A stretch of 64,000 nucleotides of DNA from Cohnella cholangitidis. Its GTDB lineage: Bacteria > Bacillota > Bacilli > Paenibacillales > Paenibacillaceae. The stretch spans positions 1,981,001 to 2,045,000 of the forward strand of contig NZ_CP041969.1 in assembly GCF_014107495.1 (NCBI RefSeq), written 5' to 3'. Every line of letters begins with the position of its first letter. Position 1 is the first letter of the stretch. Made by a program: the position numbers and the translations under genes. The notes under the pieces were generated by a model. The model was not told the DNA's origin. It did not search any database and saw only the letters and a program-made list of their open reading frames with translations. Shown piece by piece: positions 16,687 to 25,826 of the stretch.

Positions 16687-19005
16687 ATGAAATTCAGACT
16701 TTCAGTTCTCGCATCGCTGAAGCGGCACCCTACTTATATGAAACTTATTTTTTATTTTGTCAGCGCCAACGTTCTGGTTTTGGCCATATCTTTTGCGTTG
16801 CTCAATTGGCAGTCTTCCAAGACGCTTCTGGAAGAAATCGGCGATCATTCCGAATCGTTGCTAGAGAACGGCGCCCAGAACACGGCGCAACTGATGGAAT
16901 GGGCTCTGGAATTCAGCTTCTCCTCCAGCAATGACAGTCCCCTTAAGGTATATGCCCTTTCGGATCAATACAGCGATTTTGAAACGTTTGAAGTATGGAG
17001 CCGGCTTATGGACATCAAGAACGCCAATCCGTCTATCGATTCGGTATACCTTATCAACGATTACACGAATACTGTAGTAGATTCCAGACTTGGATTGAAT
17101 GACGCGGAAGCTTTTTACGACCAGGACATTATTGAGCGTTTGCGGGATCCAGCTACAGCGGAACGGAGCGTTCTCATTCCGAGAACCTTGTCCATACCTC
17201 TTGCCGGTAATAAGGCCAAAGAGGTGATTTCCATCGTAAGATTTTACGAAAAGGGCAGTTCCATCTCTGCTTTCGTTCTGAATATGGACACTCATCATTT
17301 AATGACCTTGCTTCAGGACAATTCGACTTATGCGAACAGGTCGGTAACGGTTCTGAACGATAGGGATGAGACGGTTTTTAGCAGCATCCCTTTGAATAAG
17401 GAACAAATCGCGGAGCTCAGGAGCCACGGGAATAAAGGCGAAAGCGGATGGAAGCTGTTTGAGCCCCGCAATCAGGGAGAACAGTTGATGGTTTACGCAA
17501 GCACCTCCATCAAAGGAATTCAGGATTGGACCTTTATCGAAACGATACCGAAGTCTGTCATTTTGGGAAAAATCACTGTTCTTCGCAATACAAGCCTGAT
17601 CTTGTTCCTCATCCTGTTCGTAGCCTCATTGACCGTTATCGTTCTGATTTCCAAGCGGGTGTACTCGCCTATTCAAGAACTGATTAGCAGAGTGATGCGG
17701 CAGCATCAAGCCGAAAAGCCCGGCGAAGGATATAGCGCAAATGAACTTGACTACTTATCCAATGTGTTTACGGCCCAACGCAATCAGATTCATGAACTGA
17801 CCGAGCAATGGCGGCATAATAAAATTCTGGGCAGGGAGCGGTTTTTGCGGGATTTTCTCGGGGATATCTACCATTCGGCAGAGGAAATAAGTTCTCAATT
17901 TCAAGAATGGGGAATCGATCTGCCGGAAGACCAGCTGTCGGTAGCCATCTTCCGGATCGACCGCTTCTCGGAATTTTCGGAGGCCTACCCGGAGAAGGAC
18001 CGGCGTCTGCTCCGATTTGCGATGTCCAATATTATCCAAGAATCTCTGCAATCGTCCAAACACAAGCTGCAAACGGTGGACATGGGGAACGACCACGTCG
18101 CGGTTGTCTTATCGGCACCGTTGTCCGAAGAATTTGCGAAGAAGCTGCAAGTATCCCAGCAGTTAATGGAGCAGTATTTGTCGATCGGCACGACAGTCGC
18201 TTGGGGTAGGACGTTGCCCAGCCTGACCGACATACATGAGATCTATATGGAGACGTATGAACTGACGCAGGAACGGTTCCGATTCGGCCACGGAGCGCTC
18301 ATCGTGAATGCATGGCTAGCCGACGCGCCCGGAGAACTATATCATCTGCCTGTGGACAAAGAACGGCAGGTCGCTCAGGCTCTTCCCAAGGGTAATGCGG
18401 ACATGGTTCTGGAAATCATACGCTCAGCCGTAGTCAAGCTGCGGGGACTGCCCTATTTTGAATGTAAAATGTCGTTGATTACCTTGTTCATGGACATACG
18501 CCGGCTCATGCAGGAGCACTCCAGTCAGCCGCTCCCCAGCTCATGGGGGCTGACTTCCATCGAGAATCAGATCATGCAGCAGGAGACGATGGAAAACGTG
18601 GTACCATGGATGGAAGCGCTCGTAACCAAGACGCTCGAAGACATTGCGGCTGCCCGCGGTTTATCCAAAAACGCGGCCCTGATCGAACAGGCCGACCAGT
18701 TCATTGATAAGCAATTAACCGATCCGAACTTGTCCGCAACGATGTTGGCCGATCATTTGGGTCTGTCCGTGAACTATTTCCGCAGTTTGTATAAGGCGGA
18801 GACCAACCAATCGATTACGGATAAGATATCGGAGAAACGCCTGGATTGCATTTGTCGGGAGTTGCTTGCCTCCGACTCGCCGATCGAGCAGATTATCCAT
18901 CATTTCGGATTTTCGTCGCTTAACACGTTTTATTCCATCTTCAAAAAGGTGTATGGAATGACGCCGGCCCAATATCGAAGGATGCATAAAAATGGCGCTA
19001 GTTGA
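16687..19005 (+). CDS. Membrane-bound AraC-family transcriptional regulator (sensor domain + AraC HTH)
   Basis: 772 residues from ATG 16687; the longer frame upstream overlaps the promoter region and the divergent gene, so it is rejected. TM1 is at about residues 19-41, an extracytoplasmic Cache-like sensor region at about 42-300, TM2 at about 301-325, a HAMP-like/coiled region, then a degenerate GGDEF-like region as found in YesN proteins. The C-terminal AraC HTH is at about 668-768 (DPNLSATMLADHLGLSVNYFRSLYKAE and FGFSSLNTFYSIFKKVYGMTPAQYRR). Such one-component sensors usually lie beside and activate LplABC-type sugar import operons, which fits the divergent importer here. It probably senses the oligosaccharide or its loaded binding protein. 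Confidence 0.92.
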   Translation: MKFRLSVLASLKRHPTYMKLIFYFVSANVLVLAISFALLNWQSSKTLLEEIGDHSESLLENGAQNTAQLMEWALEFSFSSSNDSPLKVYALSDQYSDFETFEVWSRLMDIKNANPSIDSVYLINDYTNTVVDSRLGLNDAEAFYDQDIIERLRDPATAERSVLIPRTLSIPLAGNKAKEVISIVRFYEKGSSISAFVLNMDTHHLMTLLQDNSTYANRSVTVLNDRDETVFSSIPLNKEQIAELRSHGNKGESGWKLFEPRNQGEQLMVYASTSIKGIQDWTFIETIPKSVILGKITVLRNTSLILFLILFVASLTVIVLISKRVYSPIQELISRVMRQHQAEKPGEGYSANELDYLSNVFTAQRNQIHELTEQWRHNKILGRERFLRDFLGDIYHSAEEISSQFQEWGIDLPEDQLSVAIFRIDRFSEFSEAYPEKDRRLLRFAMSNIIQESLQSSKHKLQTVDMGNDHVAVVLSAPLSEEFAKKLQVSQQLMEQYLSIGTTVAWGRTLPSLTDIHEIYMETYELTQERFRFGHGALIVNAWLADAPGELYHLPVDKERQVAQALPKGNADMVLEIIRSAVVKLRGLPYFECKMSLITLFMDIRRLMQEHSSQPLPSSWGLTSIENQIMQQETMENVVPWMEALVTKTLEDIAAARGLSKNAALIEQADQFIDKQLTDPNLSATMLADHLGLSVNYFRSLYKAETNQSITDKISEKRLDCICRELLASDSPIEQIIHHFGFSSLNTFYSIFKKVYGMTPAQYRRMHKNGAS

Positions 19006-19034
19006 TATGCCGGCCAATCGCGATCCGAAGTATG

Positions 19035-19073
19035 TAAAAAAATACAACCTTCCGTGTTCCGGGAAGGTTGTAT
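19035..19073. terminator. Bidirectional terminator between AraC gene and folE
   Basis: Perfect 12-bp stem (19042-19053 with 19062-19073) and an 8-base loop. On the minus strand it is followed by a run of seven T, giving a strong terminator for folE. On the plus strand the T-tract is short. Confidence 0.8.
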
Positions 19074-19088
19074 TTCGCGTCTGGCTTA

Positions 19089-19682
19089 TTATCTCTTGAG
19101 CAACTCCAGGAACTCCGAACGAAGCGCCGAGCTTTGTCGGAATTGGCCTCTAACGGCCGAAGTTACGGTTTTGCTGCCCGGCTTCTTCACCCCGCGGGCG
19201 CACATGCATAGGTGCTCCCCTTCTACTACGACCATTACTCCGTGCGGCTGCAGTACCTCTTCGAGAATGTCCGCGATTTGCGAAGTGATTCGTTCTTGTA
19301 CTTGCAAACGTCGCGAAATCGCTTCTACTAGCCGTGCAAGCTTGCTCAAGCCGGCTATCTTCCCGCTTGGAATATACCCGATGTGGGCCTTCCCGTAGAA
19401 AGGTGCCATATGATGCTCGCATTGGCTGTAGTATACGATATCCTTCACGATAACGAGCTCTTCATGCCGTTCATCGAACGTGACGCCTAGAACGTCCCTA
19501 GGATCTACCGCGTACCCCGCGAAAATTTCCTCGTACATGCGCGTTACCCGCGCCGGCGTCTCCAACAAACCCTCGCGCTCGACGTCTTCGCCGATAAGCT
19601 TCAATATTTCCCGGACGTGGAATTCGACCTTCTCCCGGTTATTGCTCACATCCGAATTGGAGTAATCTTTGGCTCCCGCCAT
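19089..19682 (-). CDS. folE: GTP cyclohydrolase I
   Basis: 197 residues. Converts GTP to 7,8-dihydroneopterin triphosphate, the first step of folate (and queuosine precursor) synthesis. Family marks are [17 protein letters not shown], the zinc and active-site segment [48 protein letters not shown] and [16 protein letters not shown] with the last zinc Cys. AGGAGG lies only one base before a first ATG (19686-19688) but seven bases before the second, so translation probably starts at 19680-19682. Monocistronic or co-transcribed with the small membrane protein gene 14 bp upstream. QueG encoded at 27-28 kb acts later in the queuosine branch. Confidence 0.95.
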   Translation of the reverse strand: MAGAKDYSNSDVSNNREKVEFHVREILKLIGEDVEREGLLETPARVTRMYEEIFAGYAVDPRDVLGVTFDERHEELVIVKDIVYYSQCEHHMAPFYGKAHIGYIPSGKIAGLSKLARLVEAISRRLQVQERITSQIADILEEVLQPHGVMVVVEGEHLCMCARGVKKPGSKTVTSAVRGQFRQSSALRSEFLELLKR

Positions 19683-19696
19683 AACCATTCCTCCTA

Positions 19697-19972
19697 CTAT
19701 CTACGGAACTTAGGATTATTTCTGTTGTTCTGGCTTGCACCCGGGTTCGACTTGGCATTGCCGCCGCCCGAGTTTTGGTTTTTCATCATTTGCTGGGCTT
19801 TCGCCAGCTGCTGGCTATTCATGTTATAGCCCATTTGCTTAGCCATCTTCTGAAGCATTTCCGGATTGTTCTGCATCTTCGTCATTTGGTAGCGCAAATA
19901 GTATACCCCGACAATAAATCCAACGATCAAGCCGACGATTAACGTCAGGATCGGAATGATATAGGACCACAT
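19697..19972 (-). CDS. Small membrane protein, YneF/UPF0154-like
   Basis: 91 residues from ATG 19972. A single N-terminal membrane helix [26 protein letters not shown] is followed by [30 protein letters not shown], matching the YneF/UPF0154 pattern of small Firmicute membrane proteins. The C-terminal tail is rich in Asn, Gly and Ser and is longer than usual. A TTG six bases upstream is possible, but GGAGG spacing (9 nt) favours the ATG. Function unknown. The adjacent folE on the same strand may share its transcript. Confidence 0.75.
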   Translation of the reverse strand: MWSYIIPILTLIVGLIVGFIVGVYYLRYQMTKMQNNPEMLQKMAKQMGYNMNSQQLAKAQQMMKNQNSGGGNAKSNPGASQNNRNNPKFRR

Positions 19973-20000
19973 AATCAAGCGCCTCCGAAATTTTCATAAT

Positions 20001-20036
20001 AAAACCCTGCGAACGCCTCGATGCGTCAGAGCAGGG
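20001..20036 (-). terminator. Terminator after HD-GYP-like gene
   Basis: Stem CCCTGC / GCAGGG (20005-20010 with 20031-20036) with inner pairing. On the minus strand it is followed by TTTTATT, downstream of the phosphohydrolase stop at 20098. Confidence 0.65.
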
Positions 20037-20097
20037 CCGTTGTATTATGATAGCATGGTCCAACTTCGCGCGCAAACGAAAATGCCCGTATGAGGCG

Positions 20098-21120
20098 TTA
20101 AGATAAAACTGCTTCAATGAAAAGCGTAGGATGCTGGGCGAGATCGACCTCGTTATAGCCTACCGCTTCTTCGCCTTCCTTGTCGATTACCCGCACGACC
20201 GGTCTTCCGGGCAAGCCGCGGTGCTGGCCGACGACGACTCCGGTTTGGCGGTTGGACAGCTTCACCGATATTCCGTTCGGATAGATCGATACGATTCTCA
20301 TGAAATGAACCAATACTTCGTGATCGAGCATTGTACCGGACATCGCGTTTAATCTTTCGCATGCTTCATGCGGCATTAGCGTCATCTCATCGCCGGACGG
20401 ATAGATCAAGTTGTCGTAGGTATTCGCGACGGCTACTATTTTCGCATAGGTATGGATATCGTCGCCCGTCAACCCGCGCGGCAAACCGCTGCCGTCTACG
20501 GCTTCATGATGCTGGAAGGCGACATGCGCAATCAGCAAGCTGTATTCGCGCTTATTCTTGATCAGCTCGAACCCGCGCCACGCGTGATGCATCCGGCCTT
20601 CCTGCACTTCAGGCGCTCCGAGCTTGCCGATATCGTGCAATAAAGCTCCGACGGCCAGTTCTTTTAACTGAATCATATTTAAACCCATGTTAAGCCCTAA
20701 CAGCGAAGACATCATGCAGACGTTCATGGCATGCAGGAACATGGCATTGTCTGCCGTACGGATATCCGACAAGTGAATAAGTACGTTCTGGTTCTTCAAT
20801 ACGTCGTCGAGCATTTCGTCCACGGTTTGGCCGATCGCTTTCGAACTGAAGGTTTTTCCCGAACGAAGCGTCTCGAACATCTCGGACATCTGATGGATGA
20901 CCGCCCGTTTCGTATCGTCGGAGAGCAGCTCCTCGTTAGAAATATCGCGATACATCGGATCATCGATATAGATCGTCGTTACGCCTATCCGTTTTAACGT
21001 GCTAATCATATATACGGTTAAGTGCACTCCCGTGGAGAGCAGTACCGCTCCATTGGAAGAGAAGATCGTTTTGCCTAGTATTTGCCCCGGTTCGACCGTC
21101 TCGATATCGACTAATTTCAT
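20098..21120 (-). CDS. HD-GYP-like phosphohydrolase (possible cyclic-di-nucleotide phosphodiesterase)
   Basis: 340 residues. The N-terminal part (about 1-110) is a small non-membrane domain common to Firmicute HD-GYP proteins. The C-terminal HD domain contains AVGALLHDIGKLGAP (metal-binding HD), HHAWRGFELI, LIAHVAFQHHEAVDGSGLPRGL and DIHTYAKIVAVANTYDNLIYP. The third signature reads GSGLP instead of the usual GxGYP, so the GYP part is slightly degenerate. HD-GYP enzymes hydrolyse c-di-GMP, and the retained His/Asp set suggests activity, though substrate is unproven. It stands alone, with its own RBS (GGAGAGG) and terminator. Confidence 0.85.
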   Translation of the reverse strand: MKLVDIETVEPGQILGKTIFSSNGAVLLSTGVHLTVYMISTLKRIGVTTIYIDDPMYRDISNEELLSDDTKRAVIHQMSEMFETLRSGKTFSSKAIGQTVDEMLDDVLKNQNVLIHLSDIRTADNAMFLHAMNVCMMSSLLGLNMGLNMIQLKELAVGALLHDIGKLGAPEVQEGRMHHAWRGFELIKNKREYSLLIAHVAFQHHEAVDGSGLPRGLTGDDIHTYAKIVAVANTYDNLIYPSGDEMTLMPHEACERLNAMSGTMLDHEVLVHFMRIVSIYPNGISVKLSNRQTGVVVGQHRGLPGRPVVRVIDKEGEEAVGYNEVDLAQHPTLFIEAVLS

Positions 21121-21220
21121 CTCGTACCTCTCCTGCCTTTGCCTTTAGTTCTATCATGGTGTAATAAACTATATTTCGGCATATTGGATACCGAAGTTTA
21201 TGGGGTTGGAGACGAATAAT

Positions 21221-21260
21221 AAAAACTCCTTCGATCCTTAATAATAAGGAAGCGAAGGAG
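21221..21260 (-). terminator. Terminator of siderophore-binding protein gene
   Basis: Stem CTCCTTCG / CGAAGGAG (21226-21233 with 21253-21260) with a second inner stem TCCTTA / TAAGGA. The minus strand continues into TTTTTATT, just after the stop at 21282. Confidence 0.8.
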
Positions 21261-21281
21261 GAGGCTTCTTCGTTTAACAGT

Positions 21282-22310
21282 TTATTTCACTTCATAAATT
21301 TCATACAATCCGTCGATGACGAGATTCGCCGCGAGAATGCCTCCCGCCGTATTCCATACGGCATCGTCGACTTTGTATACTTTACCGTTCTTAACGGCAT
21401 TAAGGCTTTGCCACAACGAATCGTTGACCCATTCCTTTTCCGTTTCCGAAGCTTTGCCGTCACCGGTCTCGTAAGTGAAATACAACAAACGGTCCGCGTC
21501 CGCTTCAGGCAGACGCTCTTTCGTGATTTCGTCTACGAATTGGTCTTTCGCGTTCAAAGTCATCGCGTTCCGGGTAATGCCGATTTGGTTGAAAATAACG
21601 CCCGTAAACGTATCCGTATGGTAGACGCGCGTCTTACCGCCCATGAAACGTACGACCGAGACGGTTTCCTTAAGCTTGTCGCCCGCTTTGGTTTTGAACT
21701 GATCGATCTTCGCGTCGAAATCGGCGATCAGCTTGTCGCCTTCCGCCGTTTTGCCTAACGCTTCGGCATAAAGCTTGAAGTTCGTTTTCCATTCGCCGCG
21801 CAACGTTTCGGATTCTACGGTCGGGGCAATCGCGGACAATTGCTCGTAAATTTTCTCATGGCGCATTTTATTGCCGAGAATCAGATCCGGCTTCAAGCCC
21901 GCGATCAATTCCAAGTTCGGCTGGCCTTCTTCTCCAAGCTCCGTTACGCCTTCCATTTGATCTTTAATGTGATCGTACCATGGCGAGCCCGTCCAAGATT
22001 TCACCGCGCCGACCGGCTTTACGCCAAGAGCGAGCAAGGCTTCCGTTCCTTCGTTGGTCAGAACTACGACGCGTTGAGGAGCGCCGCTGATTTTCGTTTC
22101 GCCCATGGCATGCTTGATGACGCGCTCCGCTGCCGGCGACGAACCTTCCGGGGATGCGGTTTCCGCTGCCGGGGATGCGCTATTGGATGCAGCCGGAGAG
22201 CTGCTTTCATTCCCGTTTCCTTTATTGTTTCCGCAAGCGGTAACCATCATCGCCATTACGAGCAAGACGATTCCCCACCATGCGGACTGTTTTCTAGCGT
22301 TTGCTTTCAT
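21282..22310 (-). CDS. Ferric-siderophore ABC transporter substrate-binding lipoprotein
   Basis: 342 residues. A signal peptide with lipobox MMVTACGNN (Cys about 26) is followed by an Asn/Ser/Ala/Pro-rich linker. The rest is a class III (FepB/FhuD/YfiY-like) periplasmic-binding fold: RVVVLTNEGTEALLALGVKPVGAV, then EEGQPNLELIAGLKPDLILGNKMRHEKIYEQLSAIAPTV, a pattern seen in hydroxamate and carboxylate siderophore receptors. It reads away from the two permease genes and shares a 222-bp intergenic region that holds two Fur-box-like sites. GGGGGAG RBS. The siderophore type cannot be told. Confidence 0.93.
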   Translation of the reverse strand: MKANARKQSAWWGIVLLVMAMMVTACGNNKGNGNESSSPAASNSASPAAETASPEGSSPAAERVIKHAMGETKISGAPQRVVVLTNEGTEALLALGVKPVGAVKSWTGSPWYDHIKDQMEGVTELGEEGQPNLELIAGLKPDLILGNKMRHEKIYEQLSAIAPTVESETLRGEWKTNFKLYAEALGKTAEGDKLIADFDAKIDQFKTKAGDKLKETVSVVRFMGGKTRVYHTDTFTGVIFNQIGITRNAMTLNAKDQFVDEITKERLPEADADRLLYFTYETGDGKASETEKEWVNDSLWQSLNAVKNGKVYKVDDAVWNTAGGILAANLVIDGLYEIYEVK

Positions 22311-22347
22311 TTCGTTTCTCCCCCTGATGTGTATTCATGCCGTTAGT

Positions 22348-22362
22348 TGAAAATCATTATCA
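22348..22362. promoter_or_regulatory. Fur box 1 (siderophore-binding protein side)
   Basis: TGAAAATCATTATCA matches 13 of the 14 defined positions of the 7-1-7 Fur consensus TGATAATNATTATCA. It lies 38 bp upstream of the binding-protein start and is expected to give iron-dependent repression. Confidence 0.75.
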
Positions 22363-22415
22363 ATCAACAACATTTCTTAATCTATTCGAAATGCTCCCCG
22401 ATGTCAACAATTTGT

Positions 22416-22430
22416 TGAGAACGATTTTCA
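22416..22430. promoter_or_regulatory. Fur box 2 (permease operon side)
   Basis: TGAGAACGATTTTCA matches 11 of the 14 defined positions of the 7-1-7 Fur consensus. It lies about 100 bp upstream of the first permease gene, so the two divergent units may each have their own Fur site. Confidence 0.55.
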
Positions 22431-22532
22431 TCCTCATTGACAGCATGGAACACATCAACTACACTCACAAAGGGGACTATGTCCCCTTGTTAATAACCGG
22501 GAACCCTTATCACATCAAGAAAGCTGGTCGCC

Positions 22533-23519
22533 ATGAGAACCTTCGGACTATTCCTCTTTTTGCTGCTACTGGTCCTATCGATGCTATGCAGCATTGCGTT
22601 CGGAGTAGCGGACATCCCTATCTCTGCCGTTATTGATTCTTTCATCCATTATGACGCCTCCCAAAGCCATATCATTATTCGCGATACCCGCGTTCCCCGA
22701 GCCTTGATCGCGGCGTGCGTCGGAGCAAGCTTGGCCGTGGCCGGCGTGCTTATGCAGGTCATTACCCGCAATCCGATCGCCTCTCCGAGCACGTTCGGCG
22801 TGAACTCGGGAGCCGCTTTTTTCGTGGTGCTCGCATCCGGCCCGATCCTGAATCTAAGCGGACTTCAACAGCTCACTTGGACAGCTTTAGTCGGCGCGGC
22901 GGTAAGCGGCGTCATCGTATTCATATTGGGCAGCGTCGGCAAAGACGGAATGACCCCGATCAAGATCACGTTAGCGGGGGCGACGATCGCCGCTTTTTTC
23001 TTTTCCCTCACCCAAGGGTTCATGCTTGCCGACGGTAAAATGTTCGACCAAGTGCTTATCTGGATGGTCGGTTCGGTCGCGGGACGGGAAATGGACATGT
23101 TATTGAATGTCCTTCCTTACATGGTCATCGGCCTTATCTTAGCTCTATTCCTGTCTAGCCATATGAACGTCTTGTCGATGGGAGACAGCGTCGCCAAAGG
23201 GCTCGGAATGTCCACGGTACGCATTAAAGGAATGGCATCGCTCTCGATTATTCTATTGGCCGGAGCTAGCGTAGCCGTAGCTGGACCGATTGCCTTTGTC
23301 GGAATTATCGTACCGCATATCGTTCGCTATCTCGTCGGCAACGATTATCGATGGGTCATTCCGTATAGCGCCGTCGTCGGGGCTTTGCTTCTCGTTACGG
23401 CGGACTTGGGCTCTCGCTACATCGCCATGCCGACGGAAATTCCCGTGGGCGTCATGACGGCGATTCTCGGCGTCCCGTTCTTCGTCTATATCGCACGGAA
23501 AGAGAGGCGAATCGGATGA
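22533..23519 (+). CDS. FecCD-family ferric-siderophore permease, first subunit
   Basis: 328 residues with about nine or ten membrane segments. Family marks are RDTRVPRALIAACVGASLAVAGVLMQVITRNPIASPSTFGVNSGAA, GLSTVRIK-type coupling segment (AKGLGMSTVRIKGMASL), and AGPIAFVGIIVPHIVRYLVG near the C-terminus. It imports Fe-siderophore as a heterodimer with the second permease, whose ATG overlaps its stop codon by 4 bp (ATGA). The RBS is weak by eye. First gene of a permease-permease-ATPase operon divergent from the binding-protein gene. Confidence 0.94.
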   Translation: MRTFGLFLFLLLLVLSMLCSIAFGVADIPISAVIDSFIHYDASQSHIIIRDTRVPRALIAACVGASLAVAGVLMQVITRNPIASPSTFGVNSGAAFFVVLASGPILNLSGLQQLTWTALVGAAVSGVIVFILGSVGKDGMTPIKITLAGATIAAFFFSLTQGFMLADGKMFDQVLIWMVGSVAGREMDMLLNVLPYMVIGLILALFLSSHMNVLSMGDSVAKGLGMSTVRIKGMASLSIILLAGASVAVAGPIAFVGIIVPHIVRYLVGNDYRWVIPYSAVVGALLLVTADLGSRYIAMPTEIPVGVMTAILGVPFFVYIARKERRIG

Positions 23520-24558
23520 GCAAATATACCTCTTGGAGAACGAAACAGCCGAGCCTCAGCTTTCAAGTAGATCGCAAAGTCATACGGGTTACGACTATAC
23601 TAGCCGTTCTATGCGCATTCATCATGATCGTCAGCACGGGAATCGGCAGCCAGTGGATTAATCCATGGGATGTGCTCCGCTCCATATTCGGACAAGGAGA
23701 CTCGATGCATAACGTCATCGTAATGAAGCTAAGATTGCCGAGAATCGTCATCGCCGTCTTGGTAGGCGCCTCTCTTGCCGTTGCGGGCGCGGTGCTTCAG
23801 GGAATCGTCCGCAACCCCCTTGCTTCTCCCGACGTCACGGGAATTACGGACGGCGCTTCGCTCGGAGCCGTGCTTTTCTTGTTTATATTCACGGATACGC
23901 TATCGATTCGTTGGATGCCCGTCGCGGCCATCCTCAGCGCGTTCGTCGTTACCGGAATCCTTTATTTGCTAGCTTGGCGCAACGGAGTCGCTCCGATCCG
24001 GCTTGTATTGATCGGCACGGGCTATCCGCGGCCTTCAAGTCGATCTCGTATATGCTCATCATTGCCAGCCCTTTTATGCTTGCCATCAAATCGGTCACCT
24101 TTATGACCGGAAGCATATACGGAACGTCATGGGAGAAGGACGTGTTCACGCTCCTTCCTTGGGTAGGAATCCTATTGCCGCTCACCTGGCTGCTCTCTCG
24201 CCATTTGAACGTTCAAGCGCTCGGCGACGACGTAGCCAACAGCGCCGGATCGAACGTACAGCGGGGCCGAATCGTTCTGCTCCTGCTCAGCGTCGCTCTA
24301 GCGGGTTCGGCGGTAGCCATTGGCGGAGCAATCTCGTTCATCGGACTAATGGCTCCCCATCTAGCCCGCAAGCTGGTCGGTCCCGCCTTCGGGGCTCTTC
24401 TGCCGGTAAGCGCATTGCTCGGAGCGATCATCTTGTTACTGGCGGATTTGGTCGCCCGTACCGCTTTCTATCCGCAAGATATCGCCGCGGGAGTGTTTAC
24501 CGCCGCGATCGGCGCGCCGTTCTTCTTATACATGCTATATCGTCGAAGAAATACGTAA
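23516..24558 (+). pseudogene. FecCD-family ferric-siderophore permease, second subunit, single-base frameshift
   Basis: The first frame (23516 to about 24022) encodes the N-terminal half: KLRLPRIVIAVLVGASLAVAGAVLQGIVRNPLASPDVTGITDGASLGAV. It then runs into nonsense and stops at 24106. The second half continues in the -1 frame from about 24022 to 24558: [11 protein letters not shown], then [20 protein letters not shown] and the usual C-terminus. Restoring one base near 24022 (for example GGC CTA TCC instead of GGC TAT CCG) rejoins a normal FecD of about 347 residues. Either the gene is inactivated by a one-base deletion or the assembly has an error. Everything on both sides is intact, which argues for a recent event or an error. 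Confidence 0.85.
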
Positions 24559-24605
24559 TTCGTTCATTATTAGCTTTCACAGCGTCGAGAAAGGATGAAG
24601 GATCA

Positions 24606-25406
24606 ATGAAAGGATTAACGGCTAAGGGATTATCCTTGTCTTATAACGAAGATTACATATTCAAACTGCTGGATCTAGCGATTCCAATCGGTCAAACGAC
24701 CGTGTTGATCGGAAGCAACGGCTGCGGCAAATCGACGTTGCTTCGTTCGATGGCTCGCCTGCTGAAGCCGAATGAAGGCAGTATTCTTCTTCACGGCGAG
24801 GATATTGCCAAGCTTCCCACTAAGGAAGTAGCGAAGAAGCTGGCCATTCTGCCGCAAGGCCCGACCGCGCCGGAAGGGTTGACCGTGCAGCAGCTCGTCA
24901 AGCAGGGGCGATACCCGTATCAGAGCTGGCTGCAGCAATGGTCCGAGCAGGACGAAGCCAGCGTGAAGGCGGCCCTTGAAGCGACAGGAATGAGCCCGTT
25001 CGCCGAACGGCCGGTCGATTCGTTATCCGGCGGTCAGCGGCAACGGGCATGGATAGCCATGACGCTTGCCCAAGACACGGGGATTATTCTCTTGGATGAG
25101 CCTACGACGTATCTCGATATGACTCATCAGATCGAGATTCTAGACTTGCTGTATGAGCTTAACGTTCGCGAGAATCGTACGATCGTCATGGTGCTGCACG
25201 ACATCAATCTCGCCTGCCGTTACGCGGACCACATCGTCGCCATCAGCGATGGAGCGGTTTACGCGCAAGGCAAGCCGGAGGAGATTGTCGATACTTCGCT
25301 CATCGAAGCCGTCTTTCGCCTCCACTGCGATATTATGCAAGATCCTTTGTATGGTACGCCTATGTGCATCCCCCATGGCAAAGGCCGAAAACTAGCCAAG
25401 AGATAA
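24606..25406 (+). CDS. Ferric-siderophore ABC transporter ATP-binding protein (FecE/FhuC type)
   Basis: 266 residues. Walker A is GSNGCGKST, followed by the Q-loop segment [28 protein letters not shown] typical of siderophore ATPases. The signature is [17 protein letters not shown], Walker B is [12 protein letters not shown] and the switch His is in [16 protein letters not shown]. The ATG at 24606 is chosen because GGATGAAGG precedes it; the longer frame upstream is the shadow of the permease. It lies 47 bp downstream of the second permease gene in the same operon. The gene is intact, although its partner permease is frameshifted. Confidence 0.94.
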   Translation: MKGLTAKGLSLSYNEDYIFKLLDLAIPIGQTTVLIGSNGCGKSTLLRSMARLLKPNEGSILLHGEDIAKLPTKEVAKKLAILPQGPTAPEGLTVQQLVKQGRYPYQSWLQQWSEQDEASVKAALEATGMSPFAERPVDSLSGGQRQRAWIAMTLAQDTGIILLDEPTTYLDMTHQIEILDLLYELNVRENRTIVMVLHDINLACRYADHIVAISDGAVYAQGKPEEIVDTSLIEAVFRLHCDIMQDPLYGTPMCIPHGKGRKLAKR

Positions 25407-25436
25407 CCTTCTCGTTAGCCATTCCTGCGAAATAGC

Positions 25437-25750
25437 GGTGCTCAGCACCATTATTTGGCCGCAAATCCGCTCCAGTCGCGATTTAGTGGTGCTCAGCACC
25501 TTTATTTGGCCGCAAAACCGCTCGAGTCGCGATTTAGCGGTGCTCAGCACCTTTATTTGGCCACAAGTCCGCTCGAGGCGCGATTTAGTGGTGCTCAGCA
25601 CCTTTATTTGGCCGCAAAACCGTTCGAGGCGCGATTTAGCGGTGCTCAGCACCTTTATTTGGCCGCAAAACCGTTCGAGGCGCGATTTAGCAGTGCTCAA
25701 CACCGTTATTTAGCCGCAAATCCGCTCGAGTCGCGATTTAGCGGTGCTCA
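25437..25750. repeat. Intergenic tandem array, seven units of 51 bp with a palindromic core
   Basis: The core GGTGCTCAGCACC (6-bp arms around one base) or a close variant begins at 25437, 25488, 25539, 25590, 25641, about 25692 and 25743, always 51 bp apart. The spacer reads roughly TTTATTTGGCCGCAAAACCG plus a TCGAG-containing segment and GCGATTTAG. Variation between units is mostly single-base (CTCCAG or CTCGAG; AAATC or AAACC). Because 51 is a multiple of three, frames stay open on both strands, but there is no RBS and no recognisable product. The last core is interrupted by the IS3-family element; a further copy follows it. Confidence 0.9.
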
Positions 25751-25826
25751 TGCAACTAGAATAAAAAGTGGACACCTCATAAGAGAATGCAGATAATTAA
25801 CACAACAAAATGAAGAGGTGTCCGGC

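Noticed and set aside
25392-25713. Open frames on both strands across the 51-bp array encoding 17-residue repeats (plus VLSTFIWPQNR-type, minus LSTAKSRLERFCGQ-type)
   Set aside because: The unit length is a multiple of three, so frames stay open by chance. No RBS, no known family, both strands equally open.
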